From assembly GCF_001269385.1 (NCBI RefSeq), contig NZ_CXOO01000060.1:1-53531 (forward strand): a stretch of DNA of 53,531 nt, given 5' to 3'. Positions 33,684 to 43,548 of the stretch are shown here, one piece after another. A program made the translations under genes and the position numbers. The number at the start of each line of letters is the position of its first letter. The stretch's first letter is position 1. The notes beneath the pieces are model-generated. The model saw only the letters and a program-made list of their open reading frames with translations. It did not search any database and was not told the DNA's origin. The stretch is from Limnohabitans sp. DM1. GTDB taxonomy: Bacteria; Pseudomonadota; Gammaproteobacteria; Burkholderiales; Burkholderiaceae_C.

Positions 33684-34421
33684 TCAGGCCCCTTGGCCCT
33701 TGGCCTGCAGCAAACTCCCCAGCTTGTTCATGCTGCCCATCGAAATCAGGTGCGCGTAGATCAGGCCCATCCAGCCGCGTTCGACAAACTTTTGCATGGT
33801 TTTTGCGGACAGTTGACGCAACTTTTGCTCATCGACCACCCGAAAACCAGAAAGACTCAAGGATTCGCCGTTGGGTAGCGTGACTTTGGCATGCTGGTCC
33901 ACCAGAATTTGAGCGGCTTGCAAAGCCTTGCTGAATTCAATGGTTTGTTGCATCTGTTGGTGGAAGCTCTGGCAAAAAGCCAGCGCCCGGTCGGTGACAG
34001 CGGTCTTGACGCCTTTGTCGTCGAAAAAGGCCATTTCATGACCTGGCGCGACCCATGTTGAATCGAAGTCGATGCACAAAGTCAGCGCGTCGGAACCCTC
34101 GTTTTCAGCCAGGATAAATGGATAGCGGCGCACATAAGCAGGGACGTAAGTGCCTTCGGTCCACTGACCATTGGTTTGTACGTAGGCGTTGTGGTCAGGG
34201 TTCATGCCCAACATGACCAATGGCATGGCCGATTCGCCTGCAGTGAACACAATCACGTAGTCCCTGCAGGCGGCCGGGAACTCCTCAATCACCAAAGGCA
34301 GGGAGTTGGTCTCATGCGCAAAACCATAACCTGCTTGAGGATTGAGTGACAGCTGACCATGCTGCTCAGGGTTGAGCGGTTGGGGGTTTTTATACAAAAG
34401 TGGAAATGAACGGTTGGTCAT
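33684..34421 (-). CDS. SapC-family protein
   Basis: The 245-residue soluble protein of the SapC family (named after an S-layer-associated gene of Campylobacter) begins MTNRSFPLLYKNPQPLNPEQHG. Typical SapC features include GYGFAHETNSLPLVIEEFPAACRDYVIVF, the MLGMNPDHNAYVQ segment, YVPAYVRRYPFILAE and LCIDFDS. Family members are widespread in proteobacteria without a proven role; no signal peptide or membrane segment is seen. The ATG at 34419-34421 has GGGAG upstream at suitable spacing. It is a lone gene between the tRNA terminator and prlC, with no S-layer genes nearby. Confidence 0.82.
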   Translation of the reverse strand: MTNRSFPLLYKNPQPLNPEQHGQLSLNPQAGYGFAHETNSLPLVIEEFPAACRDYVIVFTAGESAMPLVMLGMNPDHNAYVQTNGQWTEGTYVPAYVRRYPFILAENEGSDALTLCIDFDSTWVAPGHEMAFFDDKGVKTAVTDRALAFCQSFHQQMQQTIEFSKALQAAQILVDQHAKVTLPNGESLSLSGFRVVDEQKLRQLSAKTMQKFVERGWMGLIYAHLISMGSMNKLGSLLQAKGQGA

Positions 34422-34510
34422 TGGGGGCTCCCTGTTGAAAATCAAAAGATTAACACTTTTAAATCCATTTTTTGATTTTTTGAATCACAGGTGAGTGGAG
34501 CCTCGAACCG

Positions 34511-36544
34511 TCACACCATGCCTTGGTGCCTGAGCAGCGCATCCAGGTTCGGCTCGCGGCCCCGGAAGGCTTTGAACGATTCCAGCGCCGGGCGACTGCC
34601 GCCCGCTTCCAAGATGGCTTGGCGGTACAAGCGACCGGTTTCCACGCTGGGCGTGCCGTCGTCTGCGGCGGTTTCTTCAAACGCCGCATAAGCGTCTGCG
34701 CTCAGCACCTCGGCCCATTTGTAGCTGTAATACCCGGCGGCGTAACCGCCTGCAAAGATGTGGCTGAAGGTGTGGGCCATGCGGTTGAAGGCGGGCGGGC
34801 GCATCACGGCCACTTCGTCGCGCACTTGTGCGAGCAGCGGCATGAAGTCTTGTGCCGGGTCGTGTTCGGCATGCACCAGCATGTCAAACAGAGAAAACTC
34901 GATCTGGCGCAGGGTTTGCAGGCCGCTTTGGAAGTTTTTGGCGGCCAGCATCTTGTCGAACAGGGCACGCGGCAGGGGCTCGCCGGTTTCCACATGGGCG
35001 GTCATGTGGCGCAGCACCGACCATTCCCAGCAGAAGTTTTCCATGAACTGGCTGGGCAGCTCGACCGCGTCCCACTCGACACCGCTGATGCCCGAGACAT
35101 CGCGCTCGTTCACTTGGGTGAGCATGTGGTGCAGACCGTGGCCAAACTCGTGGAAGAGGGTGATCACGTCGTCGTGTGTGAGTAACGCGGGCTGGCCGTT
35201 CACGCCTTCGGCGAAGTTGCACACGAGGTGTGCCACAGGCGTTTGCAGCACGCCCGTGTCGGGGCGCTGCCAGCGACCGCGCACGTCGTCCATCCAGGCA
35301 CCGCCGCGCTTGCCGGCGCGGGCAGGGGGGTCCAGGTAGAACTGACCCACCAATTGGCCTTCGCGCTCGATGCGGTAAAAGCCCACGGCCGGGTGCCAGA
35401 CGGGCGCTTGGTCGGCGCGGATGCTGACTTCGAACAGGGTTTCGATGATCTTGAACAGCCCTGCCAGCACCTTGGGCGCGGTGAAGTACTGCTTGACCTC
35501 TTGTTCGCTGAAGCTGTAGCGGGCTTCTTTGAGCTTTTCGCTCAGGTAGGGCACGTCCCAGGCGTTGAGCGGGCCGGTGATGCCCAGCGCGTTGGCGGCG
35601 AATTCGCGCAGGTCGGCCAGGTCTTTTTCGGCAAAGGGCCGGGCCTTGGCCGCCAGGTCGCGCAAGAAGGCGGTGACTTTCTCAGGCGACTCGGCCATTT
35701 TCGGCACGACCGAGACCTGGGCGTAGTTGTCAAAACCCAAGAGGCGCGCCTCTTCTTGGCGCAGCGCCAGGATTTCCTGCATCAAAGGGGTGTTGTCGAA
35801 GTGCTTGGCGTCATCGGGGGCTTGGTCCGAAGCGCGGGTCACATAGGCTTTGTAGAGTTGCTCGCGCAAAGCGCCGCTGTCGGCAAATTGCATCACCGGC
35901 AGGTACACGGGCATCTTGAGCGACAAGCGGTGGCCCTCTTTGCCTTCCTTTTGGGCCGCATCGCGGGTGGCTTGAATCACATCGGCGGGCACCCCTTGGA
36001 GCTGGTCTTCGCTCACGTACAGCGCAAATTTGTCGGTCGCGTCCAAGGTGTTTTCGCTGAACTTTTGCGTGATTTCGGCCAGCCGTTCCTGGATGGCGGC
36101 GTAGCGTTCTTTGGCCCGGCCTTGCAGTTCGGCACCGCCCAAGACAAAGGCACGCAGCGCGTTTTTCAGGGCCTGCTTTTGCTCGGTGTTGAGGTCGGCC
36201 GCGTCAATGGCTTTGTATTTTGCGTACAGGCGCTCGTCGCTGCCCAGGCGCGTCCAGAACTCGGTCACACGGGGCAGGGCGGCGTTGTAGGCAGCGCGCA
36301 ATTCGGGGGTGTCGGCCACGCTGTTGAGGTGACTGACCGCGCCCCAGGCCATGCCCAGCCGCTCGGTGCTCACGTCCAGGGTCTGGGCAATGGCTTTCCA
36401 GTCAGACGGAAAGTCGTCGGCGGTGACGGTATCGAGGGCTTTTTCGGCAGCGGCCAGCAGTTCGTCTAGCGCCGGGGCCACATGCTCGGGGGCAATGCGG
36501 TCAAACAAGGGCAGGCCAGAGGTGTCGAGCAAGGGGTTGGTCAT
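34511..36544 (-). CDS. prlC: oligopeptidase A (M3 metallopeptidase)
   Basis: The 677-residue zinc peptidase degrades cytosolic oligopeptides, including cleaved signal peptides. The N-terminus LLDTSGLPLFDRIAPEHVAPALDELL is typical of PrlC. The metal site is H465-E-F-G-H469 in TLFHEFGHGLHHML, followed by GVEWDAVELPSQFMENFCWE, which supplies the third ligand. FAGGYAAGYYSYKWAEVLSADAY near the C-terminus is also conserved. The size matches E. coli PrlC (680). It lies 36 bp after folD on the same strand, a plausible operon. Confidence 0.96.
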   Translation of the reverse strand: MTNPLLDTSGLPLFDRIAPEHVAPALDELLAAAEKALDTVTADDFPSDWKAIAQTLDVSTERLGMAWGAVSHLNSVADTPELRAAYNAALPRVTEFWTRLGSDERLYAKYKAIDAADLNTEQKQALKNALRAFVLGGAELQGRAKERYAAIQERLAEITQKFSENTLDATDKFALYVSEDQLQGVPADVIQATRDAAQKEGKEGHRLSLKMPVYLPVMQFADSGALREQLYKAYVTRASDQAPDDAKHFDNTPLMQEILALRQEEARLLGFDNYAQVSVVPKMAESPEKVTAFLRDLAAKARPFAEKDLADLREFAANALGITGPLNAWDVPYLSEKLKEARYSFSEQEVKQYFTAPKVLAGLFKIIETLFEVSIRADQAPVWHPAVGFYRIEREGQLVGQFYLDPPARAGKRGGAWMDDVRGRWQRPDTGVLQTPVAHLVCNFAEGVNGQPALLTHDDVITLFHEFGHGLHHMLTQVNERDVSGISGVEWDAVELPSQFMENFCWEWSVLRHMTAHVETGEPLPRALFDKMLAAKNFQSGLQTLRQIEFSLFDMLVHAEHDPAQDFMPLLAQVRDEVAVMRPPAFNRMAHTFSHIFAGGYAAGYYSYKWAEVLSADAYAAFEETAADDGTPSVETGRLYRQAILEAGGSRPALESFKAFRGREPNLDALLRHQGMV

Positions 36545-36580
36545 GGGGCTTCCAAATAGCAGTTCAGTGGGTACTTTGTA

Positions 36581-37432
36581 TCACTTGGAGGCGCGTTCGG
36601 CCGCTTCAAGGGTATTGACCAGCAGCATGGTGATGGTCATGGGGCCGACGCCGCCGGGCACGGGGGTGATGTAGCCTGCGACTTCTTTGACTCCGTCAAA
36701 ATCCACGTCACCGCAGAGCTTGCCTTCGTCGTTGCGGTTCATGCCCACGTCCAGCACCACCGCGCCGGGTTTGACCATGTCGGCCGTCAGCACATTGCGC
36801 TTGCCCACAGCGGCCACGATCACGTCGGCTTGCAAGGTCAGGGCCTTGAGGTTTTGGGTGCGCGAGTGCGCCACCGTCACGGTGGCGTCTTTTTGCAGCA
36901 GCATCAGCGCCATGGGCTTGCCCACGATATTGCTGCGGCCAATGACCACAGCGTGTTTGCCGCGCAGGTCGTAGCCGATGCTCTCGAGCATCTTCATGCA
37001 GCCATACGGCGTGCAGGGCCAAAAGCCGGGCATCCCGGTCATCAAGGCCCCTGCGCTGGCGATGTGAAAGCCGTCCACATCTTTGGCGGGGCTGATGGCC
37101 TCGATCACCTTTTGTGCGTCGATGTGCGCGGGCAGTGGCAGCTGCACCAGGATGCCGTGGATGCTGGGGTCGTTGTTGAGTGCTTCCACGCGGGCCAGCA
37201 AGTCGGCTTCGGTCATCGTAGCCTCATATTTTTCGAGCACCGAGTGCAAGCCGCTGTCTTCGCAGGCCTTGACCTTGTTGCGCACATAAACCTGGCTGGC
37301 CGGGTTGTCGCCCACCAGAACCACGGCCAGGCCTGGCGTCACGCCTTGGGCTTTGAGGGCTTGGGCACGGGTGGCGACTTCGGTGCGCAGTTGTTTGGAG
37401 AGGGCATTGCCGTCGATGATTTGTGCGGTCAT
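36581..37432 (-). CDS. folD: bifunctional methylene-THF dehydrogenase/cyclohydrolase FolD
   Basis: The 283-residue enzyme interconverts 5,10-methylene-, methenyl- and 10-formyl-tetrahydrofolate. It has the N-terminal substrate domain with VGDNPASQVYVRNKVKACED (catalytic Tyr and Lys), GILVQLPLPAHID, the CTPYGCMKMLESIGYDLRGKHAVVIGRSNIVGKPMA NADP-site region and the end VPGGVGPMTITMLLVNTLEAAER. It is followed by prlC and preceded, after a terminator, by the FixJ-type regulator gene. Confidence 0.97.
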   Translation of the reverse strand: MTAQIIDGNALSKQLRTEVATRAQALKAQGVTPGLAVVLVGDNPASQVYVRNKVKACEDSGLHSVLEKYEATMTEADLLARVEALNNDPSIHGILVQLPLPAHIDAQKVIEAISPAKDVDGFHIASAGALMTGMPGFWPCTPYGCMKMLESIGYDLRGKHAVVIGRSNIVGKPMALMLLQKDATVTVAHSRTQNLKALTLQADVIVAAVGKRNVLTADMVKPGAVVLDVGMNRNDEGKLCGDVDFDGVKEVAGYITPVPGGVGPMTITMLLVNTLEAAERASK

Positions 37433-37466
37433 ATGAGAGAACCCAAAAAGTCAGAAAGAAAATGCA

Positions 37467-37491
37467 AAACGCCCGGCAGGTGCGGGCGTTT
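37467..37491 (-). terminator. terminator after the FixJ-type regulator
   Basis: AAACGCCCG (37467-37475) pairs perfectly with CGGGCGTTT (37483-37491) around a 7-nt loop. On the minus strand a T-rich tail (TTGCATTTTCTTTC) follows. It separates the two-component operon from folD. Confidence 0.75.
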
Positions 37492-37508
37492 GGTGGGAGG
37501 CCGGGCGA

Positions 37509-38135
37509 TCAGGCCTTGGGTGCGTTTTGCCCGAGCGCGATCTTGAGCAGATCGGCCACGGTGTTGGCGTTGAGCTTTTCCATGATGTTGGCGCGGTGCG
37601 CCTCCACCGTCTTGATGCTAATGCCCAGATCGTCGGCAATCTGCTTATTGAGCCGTCCGGCGACGATGCGTTCGAGCACCTGGGCTTCGCGGCCCGTGAG
37701 CTTGGACAGCAGGGCGTCGCGGCTGGCGGCCTGCTGGTAATCGGAAAACGAGTCGCGGGCTTCGTCGAGCATGCGCTCGACCAGTCCGAGCAGTTCTTCT
37801 TCCTTGAAAGGCTTCTGGATGAAGTCCATCGCGCCTTTTTTCATGGTGTTCACGGCCATGGGCACGTCACCGTGACCCGTGATGAACACAATGGGCAGGG
37901 GGGATTTGCGCTCGATCAGGCGGTCTTGCAACTCCAGACCGGTCATGCCGCCCATGCGGATGTCGGCAATGAGGCAGGCCACCTCGCGGGGGTCGTAGCG
38001 GCTGATGAAAGATTCAGCACTGTCAAAACAGCGCACCCGATAGTCCTTGCCTTCGAGCAACCACTGCAAGGAATCGCGCACCGCTTCGTCGTCATCGACG
38101 ACATAAACGGTGCCTTTTTTTGGTATCAAACTCAT
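37509..38135 (-). CDS. FixJ/NarL-type response regulator
   Basis: The 208-residue regulator has a receiver domain (VYVVDDDEAVRDSLQWLLEGK, phospho-acceptor D58 in CLIADIRMGGMTGLEL, Lys in FIQKPFKEEELLG) and a LuxR-type helix-turn-helix (LTGREAQVLERIVAGRLNKQIADDLGISIKTVEAHRANIMEKL). The short FixJ-like linker and QKPF sequence place it in the FixJ/TodT/TtrR group. Its ATG overlaps the kinase stop by four bases, so the kinase at 38132-40663 is its partner. The pair is divergent from aceE and may control pyruvate dehydrogenase expression. Confidence 0.93.
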   Translation of the reverse strand: MSLIPKKGTVYVVDDDEAVRDSLQWLLEGKDYRVRCFDSAESFISRYDPREVACLIADIRMGGMTGLELQDRLIERKSPLPIVFITGHGDVPMAVNTMKKGAMDFIQKPFKEEELLGLVERMLDEARDSFSDYQQAASRDALLSKLTGREAQVLERIVAGRLNKQIADDLGISIKTVEAHRANIMEKLNANTVADLLKIALGQNAPKA

Positions 38136-40663
38136 TCATTTACCCCAGTGGGTTGTTCTTCGGTCAATGTGGTGTGCACGGGAATCCAGAAGCAAAAACG
38201 GCATCCGACCACCTCATCGGCATTGTAGATGTTCTGGGCTGAGATCCTGCCCTGGTGGGACTCGATGATGCTGCGGCACAAATTCAGGCCAATGCCCATG
38301 CCTTCGACCTTCGTCGAAAAGAACGCTTCGTACACACGGTCAATCACAGCCGGTGGCAAGCCCTGGCCCGTGTCACTGACCGAGAACTCCACCACGGATT
38401 GCTCATCCCTGGTCGTGGGCAATACGCGCAGCTCCACATGCCGCTGACCGATTGGCCGGTTGGCGTTGTCAATGGATTCGGCAGCGTTTTTCATCAGATT
38501 GATCAGCACTTGTTCGATCAGGATGGGGTCCACCAAGAGTTGGGGCAAGCGAGCCGCCACATAGTGCGACAGCCGGACATGGCGTCTGCGCAATTCGATT
38601 TCAGCCAATTCCAGTGATTCGTTCACCATGGCCGAGACGTCCGAGAGCATGCGATTGGGCTCGCTGCGTTTGACGAAGCTGCGGATGCGCAAAATGATCT
38701 GCCCCGCACGCTGCGCCTGATGGGCGGTTTTCTCCAACGCCCAGACCAGATCATCTTCCTTGACTTGCTTGTTTTTGATGCGCGAGATCATGCCGCTGCA
38801 ATAGTTGCTGATGGCTGTCAGGGGCTGGTTCAGCTCGTGGGCCACGCTGGAGGCCATCTCGCCCATGGTGATCAGGCGGCTGGCGGTCTGGGCGCGTTCG
38901 GCTTGCTGTGCGGCCAGCTCTTCTGCCTGGCGGCGCGGCGTGATGTCGCTGGCAATCACCATCTGCGCCAGACGGCCATCGGCCCAGTTGATGTAGCGAG
39001 AGCGCACTTCCAGCCATTTGCCCAGCTCGGGGACAAAGATTTCGGCGTTTTCAGAGCGGGCCACGGTCAGGCTTTCAGTGGGCAGCCCCGCCAAGTCATC
39101 CACATCATCGTTCTTGTGCTCATTGGTGTTGGCTCCAGCCTGGGCCACCAGACGCAGATGGCCTTGTGTGTCTTGACCAAACCACAGGCGGTAGAGTTTG
39201 TTGGCAAACAGCAATTCCTGGCTGCCCAGAGGGGCCACCGACACGGATGCGTCCAGGGCTTCCAGCACGATGGTGAAACGTTCGTATGAACTGGCCAGTT
39301 GTTCGCGAATCCGATTGGGCTCGGTGATGTCGGTCATCGACGTCATCCAGCCTGTGTGCTGACCTCGCGCATCAATCAATGGAGACACATACATGCGGGC
39401 GTCAAACAAGCTGCCGTTTTTGCGCTTGACCCGCACCTGAAACCCGCCTGCAGAGTGCTGACCGCTGATCTCTTCTTCCAGACGTTTGGTCAGCATTTCA
39501 CGGTCTTCGTCAGGCCAATAAGGGAAGGGGGCCGTACCACCGACCAGCTCAGTCTCGTTCCATCCGGTCATCTGACAAAAAGCGGGGTTCACATAAGTGA
39601 TGCGTCCATACAAATCCAAGGCCCGCATACCCGTGAGCATAGAGTTTTCCATGGCGCGGCGGAAGTTGGTTTCGGCGACCAGGGCTTTTTGTGCCTGCAG
39701 GCGCCGGCGCGTGTGCCGCCAGTTACCAATCAGCATCCAGGCGGTCATGACACTGAGCACACTGACCAGCCAAAACAAGCCGCTGCCCACCAGGCCTTGT
39801 GAGGTGCGCCATGCTTGCGCCCGCAAAATAAGGCCGTTGCCCACCGGGGCCACAGGCACCTCGTAATCGTTGTTGATGCGCTCACTGCCGGGCAGCAGAT
39901 TCCACAGGTGCACACGATTGGGAATGGTTTGGCCAGCTTGCAGCTTGCCTTTGCTGTCCTGCAAGGCCACCGCATACTTGGCCAGAACTTCGGTGGGAAT
40001 GCCGTAGCGCAGCAAGCCTTCCATGGAGTACTGCGCCAGGATCACGCCACTGAAGCGGCCTTGGTCGTTACTCAGGGGTGAATGCAGTTGCAGCACGGCA
40101 TTGCCGGCATCGCGTTCATCCTCGGCTTCAATTTGGCCGTAGATGGGTTGCATCAAATCACGCGCCAGGCTGTAGTTACTTTCGGTATCGCCCACCTTGA
40201 GTACGGTGCCTGCCCGCAAATGCTGGCCGGTCAGGAGGCTGGAAACGCTTTGATTGGCGATGATGCGCCGACGGTCATCAATCCAGGTCAGCGACTGGTA
40301 TTCCGGGTATTGCTGCACCAAGGCCTCTGCCCGTGACATGAACTGGTCCACGCGAATTTCCCGGTTGGACACATCCCGCGCCAGGCGCATGACCTGTTCC
40401 TGACGCTCGATCAGTCGCAAGCGCAAGCGCTGCTGGGCGTATTCCACATCACGTTTGATGGCTTCTTGTTCGCGTTCGACTTCTTCTACGCGAAGGTACC
40501 AAAACGCACTGGCAATGGCCGCTAAAAAAAGTAAAACAGCGGCAACCGGTGCCAAATTGGCAAAACGGTCTTGATGGTTGGGGGTTTGGCGTTGCCACCA
40601 GGTGCGCCACCATGCCCAGGGGCCCACTTTTTTGACAACGGAAGCAGCTTTGTTTAATTCCAT
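38132..40663 (-). CDS. membrane PAS-domain sensor histidine kinase
   Basis: The 843-residue kinase has a membrane segment near residues 40-60 (LAPVAAVLLFLAAIASAFWYL), a large periplasmic sensor region of about 240 residues, and a second membrane segment near 300-320 (GLFWLVSVLSVMTAWMLIG). A PAS domain follows (MENSMLTGMRALDLYGRITYVNPAFCQMTGW), then a second PAS-like region, the phospho-acceptor H609 in MASSVAHELNQPLTAISNYCSG, and the ATPase N box (LMKNAAESIDNA) and G boxes (VSDTGQGLPP, GMGIGLNLCRSIIE). The layout resembles DctB/TtrS/FixL-type kinases. ATG 40663 or the adjacent GTG 40666 may be used. The signal is unknown; an external metabolite is plausible from the periplasmic domain. Confidence 0.92.
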   Translation of the reverse strand: MELNKAASVVKKVGPWAWWRTWWQRQTPNHQDRFANLAPVAAVLLFLAAIASAFWYLRVEEVEREQEAIKRDVEYAQQRLRLRLIERQEQVMRLARDVSNREIRVDQFMSRAEALVQQYPEYQSLTWIDDRRRIIANQSVSSLLTGQHLRAGTVLKVGDTESNYSLARDLMQPIYGQIEAEDERDAGNAVLQLHSPLSNDQGRFSGVILAQYSMEGLLRYGIPTEVLAKYAVALQDSKGKLQAGQTIPNRVHLWNLLPGSERINNDYEVPVAPVGNGLILRAQAWRTSQGLVGSGLFWLVSVLSVMTAWMLIGNWRHTRRRLQAQKALVAETNFRRAMENSMLTGMRALDLYGRITYVNPAFCQMTGWNETELVGGTAPFPYWPDEDREMLTKRLEEEISGQHSAGGFQVRVKRKNGSLFDARMYVSPLIDARGQHTGWMTSMTDITEPNRIREQLASSYERFTIVLEALDASVSVAPLGSQELLFANKLYRLWFGQDTQGHLRLVAQAGANTNEHKNDDVDDLAGLPTESLTVARSENAEIFVPELGKWLEVRSRYINWADGRLAQMVIASDITPRRQAEELAAQQAERAQTASRLITMGEMASSVAHELNQPLTAISNYCSGMISRIKNKQVKEDDLVWALEKTAHQAQRAGQIILRIRSFVKRSEPNRMLSDVSAMVNESLELAEIELRRRHVRLSHYVAARLPQLLVDPILIEQVLINLMKNAAESIDNANRPIGQRHVELRVLPTTRDEQSVVEFSVSDTGQGLPPAVIDRVYEAFFSTKVEGMGIGLNLCRSIIESHQGRISAQNIYNADEVVGCRFCFWIPVHTTLTEEQPTGVNE

Positions 40664-40836
40664 CACTTGAGTTTAGAGGACAAGCTTGGCGCAGGGACTC
40701 AGTTGTCTTGAATGTTCCAGCTTGAAAAATACAAATAATTTCATTATGCGGAACGACCGTGCACTATTTGAAATATGAGAAAAAATATGCGAAACTTACG
40801 CCATCCACTGATCCCAACATTCAACAGGAGACACGC

Positions 40837-43533
40837 ATGACAGCGGCAACACCACAACAACCGGGCCGTGACCTGGACAGTCAGGAAACCCGTGAATGGA
40901 TGGACGCCCTGTCCGCCGTGATCGAAAAAGCAGGCCCTGAGCGTGCGCACTTTTTGCTGGAAGAGTTGCTCGAAGAAGCCCGCCAGCACAGCATCGATTT
41001 GCCGTTTTCGGCCACCACAGGTTATGTGAACAGCATCGAGCCCAACGAAGAGGCCCGCTGCCCCGGCAACATCGAGATCGAGGAGCGCCTGCGCGCCTAC
41101 ATGCGCTGGAACGCGATGGCCATGGTGGTCAAAGCCAACCGCCACAACCCCGCTGACGGCGGCGATTTGGGCGGTCACATCGGCTCCTTCGCCTCGCTCG
41201 CCCACATGTTTGGTGCCGGTTTCAACCATTTCTGGCATGCCGAGAACGAAAACCACGGCGGCGACTGCCTCTACATCCAGGGCCACGTGTCGCCCGGCGT
41301 CTATGCCCGCGCCTACCTGGAAGGCCGCCTGACCGAAGAGCAGTTGCTCAACTTCCGCCAGGAGGTGGACGGCAAAGGTCTGTCCAGCTACCCGCACCCC
41401 AAACTCATGCCCGAGTTCTGGCAGTTCCCCACGGTGTCCATGGGTCTCGGCCCCTTGATGGCCATTTACCAAGCGCGCTTTTTGAAATACCTGCACGCCC
41501 GTGGCATCGCCAACACCGAAAACCGCAAGGTCTGGGTGTTCTGCGGCGACGGCGAAATGGACGAAGTTGAATCGCTGGGAGCTATTGGCCTGGCTGCCCG
41601 CGAGAACCTGGACAACCTGATTTTTGTCGTGAACTGCAACCTGCAGCGTCTCGATGGCCCGGTGCGTGGCAACGGCAAGATCGTGCAAGAGCTCGAAGGC
41701 GAGTTCCGCGGCTCGGGTTGGAACGTCATCAAGCTGCTGTGGGGCAGCGAGTGGGACAGTCTGCTGGCCCGCGACAAGGACGGTGCCCTGCGCAAACTGA
41801 TGATGGACACGCTGGACGGCGACTACCAGGCCTTCAAAGCCAACGATGGCGCTTATGTGCGCAAGCATTTCTTTGGCCGTGACCCGCGCACGCTGGAGAT
41901 GGTCGCCCACTTGTCGGACAACGACATCTGGAACCTCAAGCGCGGTGGTCACGACCCGCAAAAGGTGTATGCGGCTTACCACAAGGCTGTCAACACCAAG
42001 GGGCAGCCTACGGTGCTGCTCATCAAGACTGTCAAAGGTTTTGGTATGGGCAAAGCGGGCGAGGGCAAGAACACCGTTCACCAGACCAAAAAGCTGACGG
42101 ACGAAGACATCAAGTACATGCGCGACCGCTTCAATATCCCGATCCCGGACAGCGAGTTGGCTCAGATTCCGTTTTACAAGCCCGCCGACGACACGCCGGA
42201 AATGCGTTACCTGCACGAGCGCCGCCAGGCCCTGGGCGGCTACCTGCCCAAGCGCCGCGCCAAGGCCGACGAGAGCTTCACCGTGCCTTCGCTCGACACC
42301 TTCAAAGCTGTGATGGAGCCCACCGCCGAAGGCCGTGAAATCTCCACCACCCAGGCCTATGTGCGCTTTTTGACGCAGCTGCTGCGCGACCAGGCCCTGG
42401 GGCCCCGAGTCGTACCCATTCTGGTGGACGAAGCACGCACCTTTGGCATGGAAGGCCTGTTCCGCCAAATCGGTATTTACAACCCTGCAGGCCAGCAGTA
42501 CACGCCGGTCGACAAAGACCAGGTCATGTACTACAAGGAAGACAAGGCTGGCCAGATCCTGCAAGAAGGCATCAACGAAGCGGGCGGCATGTCCAGCTGG
42601 ATCGCTGCTGCGACCAGCTACAGCACGTCCAACCGCATCATGGTGCCTTTCTACGTGTACTACTCGATGTTCGGCTTCCAGCGCATTGGCGACTTGGCAT
42701 GGGCTGCTGGCGACATGCAGGCGCGCGGATTCTTGCTGGGTGGCACATCGGGCCGCACCACGCTCAACGGCGAAGGCTTGCAGCACGAAGACGGTCACAG
42801 CCACATCATGGCCAACACCATCCCCAACTGCGTGTCGTATGACCCGACCTTCGCCCACGAAGTCGGTGTCATCCTGCACCACGGCTTGAAGCGCATGGTC
42901 GAGAAGCAAGACAACGTGTTTTATTACATCACCTTGCTCAACGAAAACTACGCGATGCCTGGCCTCACACCCGGCACCGAAGAGCAGATCATCAAGGGCA
43001 TGTATTTGTGCAAGCCCGGAGCGGCTGGAGAAAAGCGCGTGCAATTGCTGGGCTCGGGCACCATCCTGCGCGAATCGATTGCCGCCCAAACCCTGCTGGC
43101 CACCGACTGGGGCATCCAGGCCGATGTGTGGAGCTGCCCAAGCTTCAACGAACTGACCCGCGACGGCCAAGACGCCGAGCGCCACAACATGCTGCACCCG
43201 ATGGAAACACCGCGTGTGTCGTTTGTGGGCCAACAACTGGCCAAGCACAGCGGCCCCGTGGTGGCATCCACCGACTACATGAAGGCCTATGCCGAGCAGA
43301 TCCGTCCTTTCATCCCGAAAGACCGCACCTACAAAGTACTGGGCACCGACGGTTTTGGCCGCTCCGACTTCCGCAGCAAGCTGCGCGAGCACTTCGAGGT
43401 CAACCGCCATTACATCGTGGTCGCGGCCTTGAAGGCGCTGAGTGAAGAAGGCAAAGTGCCGGTCGCTCAGGTGGCGCAAGCCATCCAAAAGTACGGCATC
43501 AAAACCGACAAGATCAACCCGCTGTACGCGTAA
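40837..43533 (+). CDS. aceE: pyruvate dehydrogenase E1 component (homodimeric type)
   Basis: The 898-residue thiamine-diphosphate enzyme decarboxylates pyruvate and acetylates the lipoyl arm of E2. The ThDP motif begins WVFCGDGEMDEVESLGAIG and ends FVVNCNLQRLDGPV; HIGSFASLAHMFGAGFNHFWH and GRTTLNGEGLQHEDGHSH are also typical of AceE. The ATG at 40837 (MTAATPQQPG) is preceded by CAGGAG at good spacing; a longer open frame from 40759 lacks homology. It is the first gene of aceE-aceF-lpdA, with the divergent two-component genes 173 bp upstream. Confidence 0.98.
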   Translation: MTAATPQQPGRDLDSQETREWMDALSAVIEKAGPERAHFLLEELLEEARQHSIDLPFSATTGYVNSIEPNEEARCPGNIEIEERLRAYMRWNAMAMVVKANRHNPADGGDLGGHIGSFASLAHMFGAGFNHFWHAENENHGGDCLYIQGHVSPGVYARAYLEGRLTEEQLLNFRQEVDGKGLSSYPHPKLMPEFWQFPTVSMGLGPLMAIYQARFLKYLHARGIANTENRKVWVFCGDGEMDEVESLGAIGLAARENLDNLIFVVNCNLQRLDGPVRGNGKIVQELEGEFRGSGWNVIKLLWGSEWDSLLARDKDGALRKLMMDTLDGDYQAFKANDGAYVRKHFFGRDPRTLEMVAHLSDNDIWNLKRGGHDPQKVYAAYHKAVNTKGQPTVLLIKTVKGFGMGKAGEGKNTVHQTKKLTDEDIKYMRDRFNIPIPDSELAQIPFYKPADDTPEMRYLHERRQALGGYLPKRRAKADESFTVPSLDTFKAVMEPTAEGREISTTQAYVRFLTQLLRDQALGPRVVPILVDEARTFGMEGLFRQIGIYNPAGQQYTPVDKDQVMYYKEDKAGQILQEGINEAGGMSSWIAAATSYSTSNRIMVPFYVYYSMFGFQRIGDLAWAAGDMQARGFLLGGTSGRTTLNGEGLQHEDGHSHIMANTIPNCVSYDPTFAHEVGVILHHGLKRMVEKQDNVFYYITLLNENYAMPGLTPGTEEQIIKGMYLCKPGAAGEKRVQLLGSGTILRESIAAQTLLATDWGIQADVWSCPSFNELTRDGQDAERHNMLHPMETPRVSFVGQQLAKHSGPVVASTDYMKAYAEQIRPFIPKDRTYKVLGTDGFGRSDFRSKLREHFEVNRHYIVVAALKALSEEGKVPVAQVAQAIQKYGIKTDKINPLYA

Positions 43534-43548
43534 ATTCGGGAGACACAC

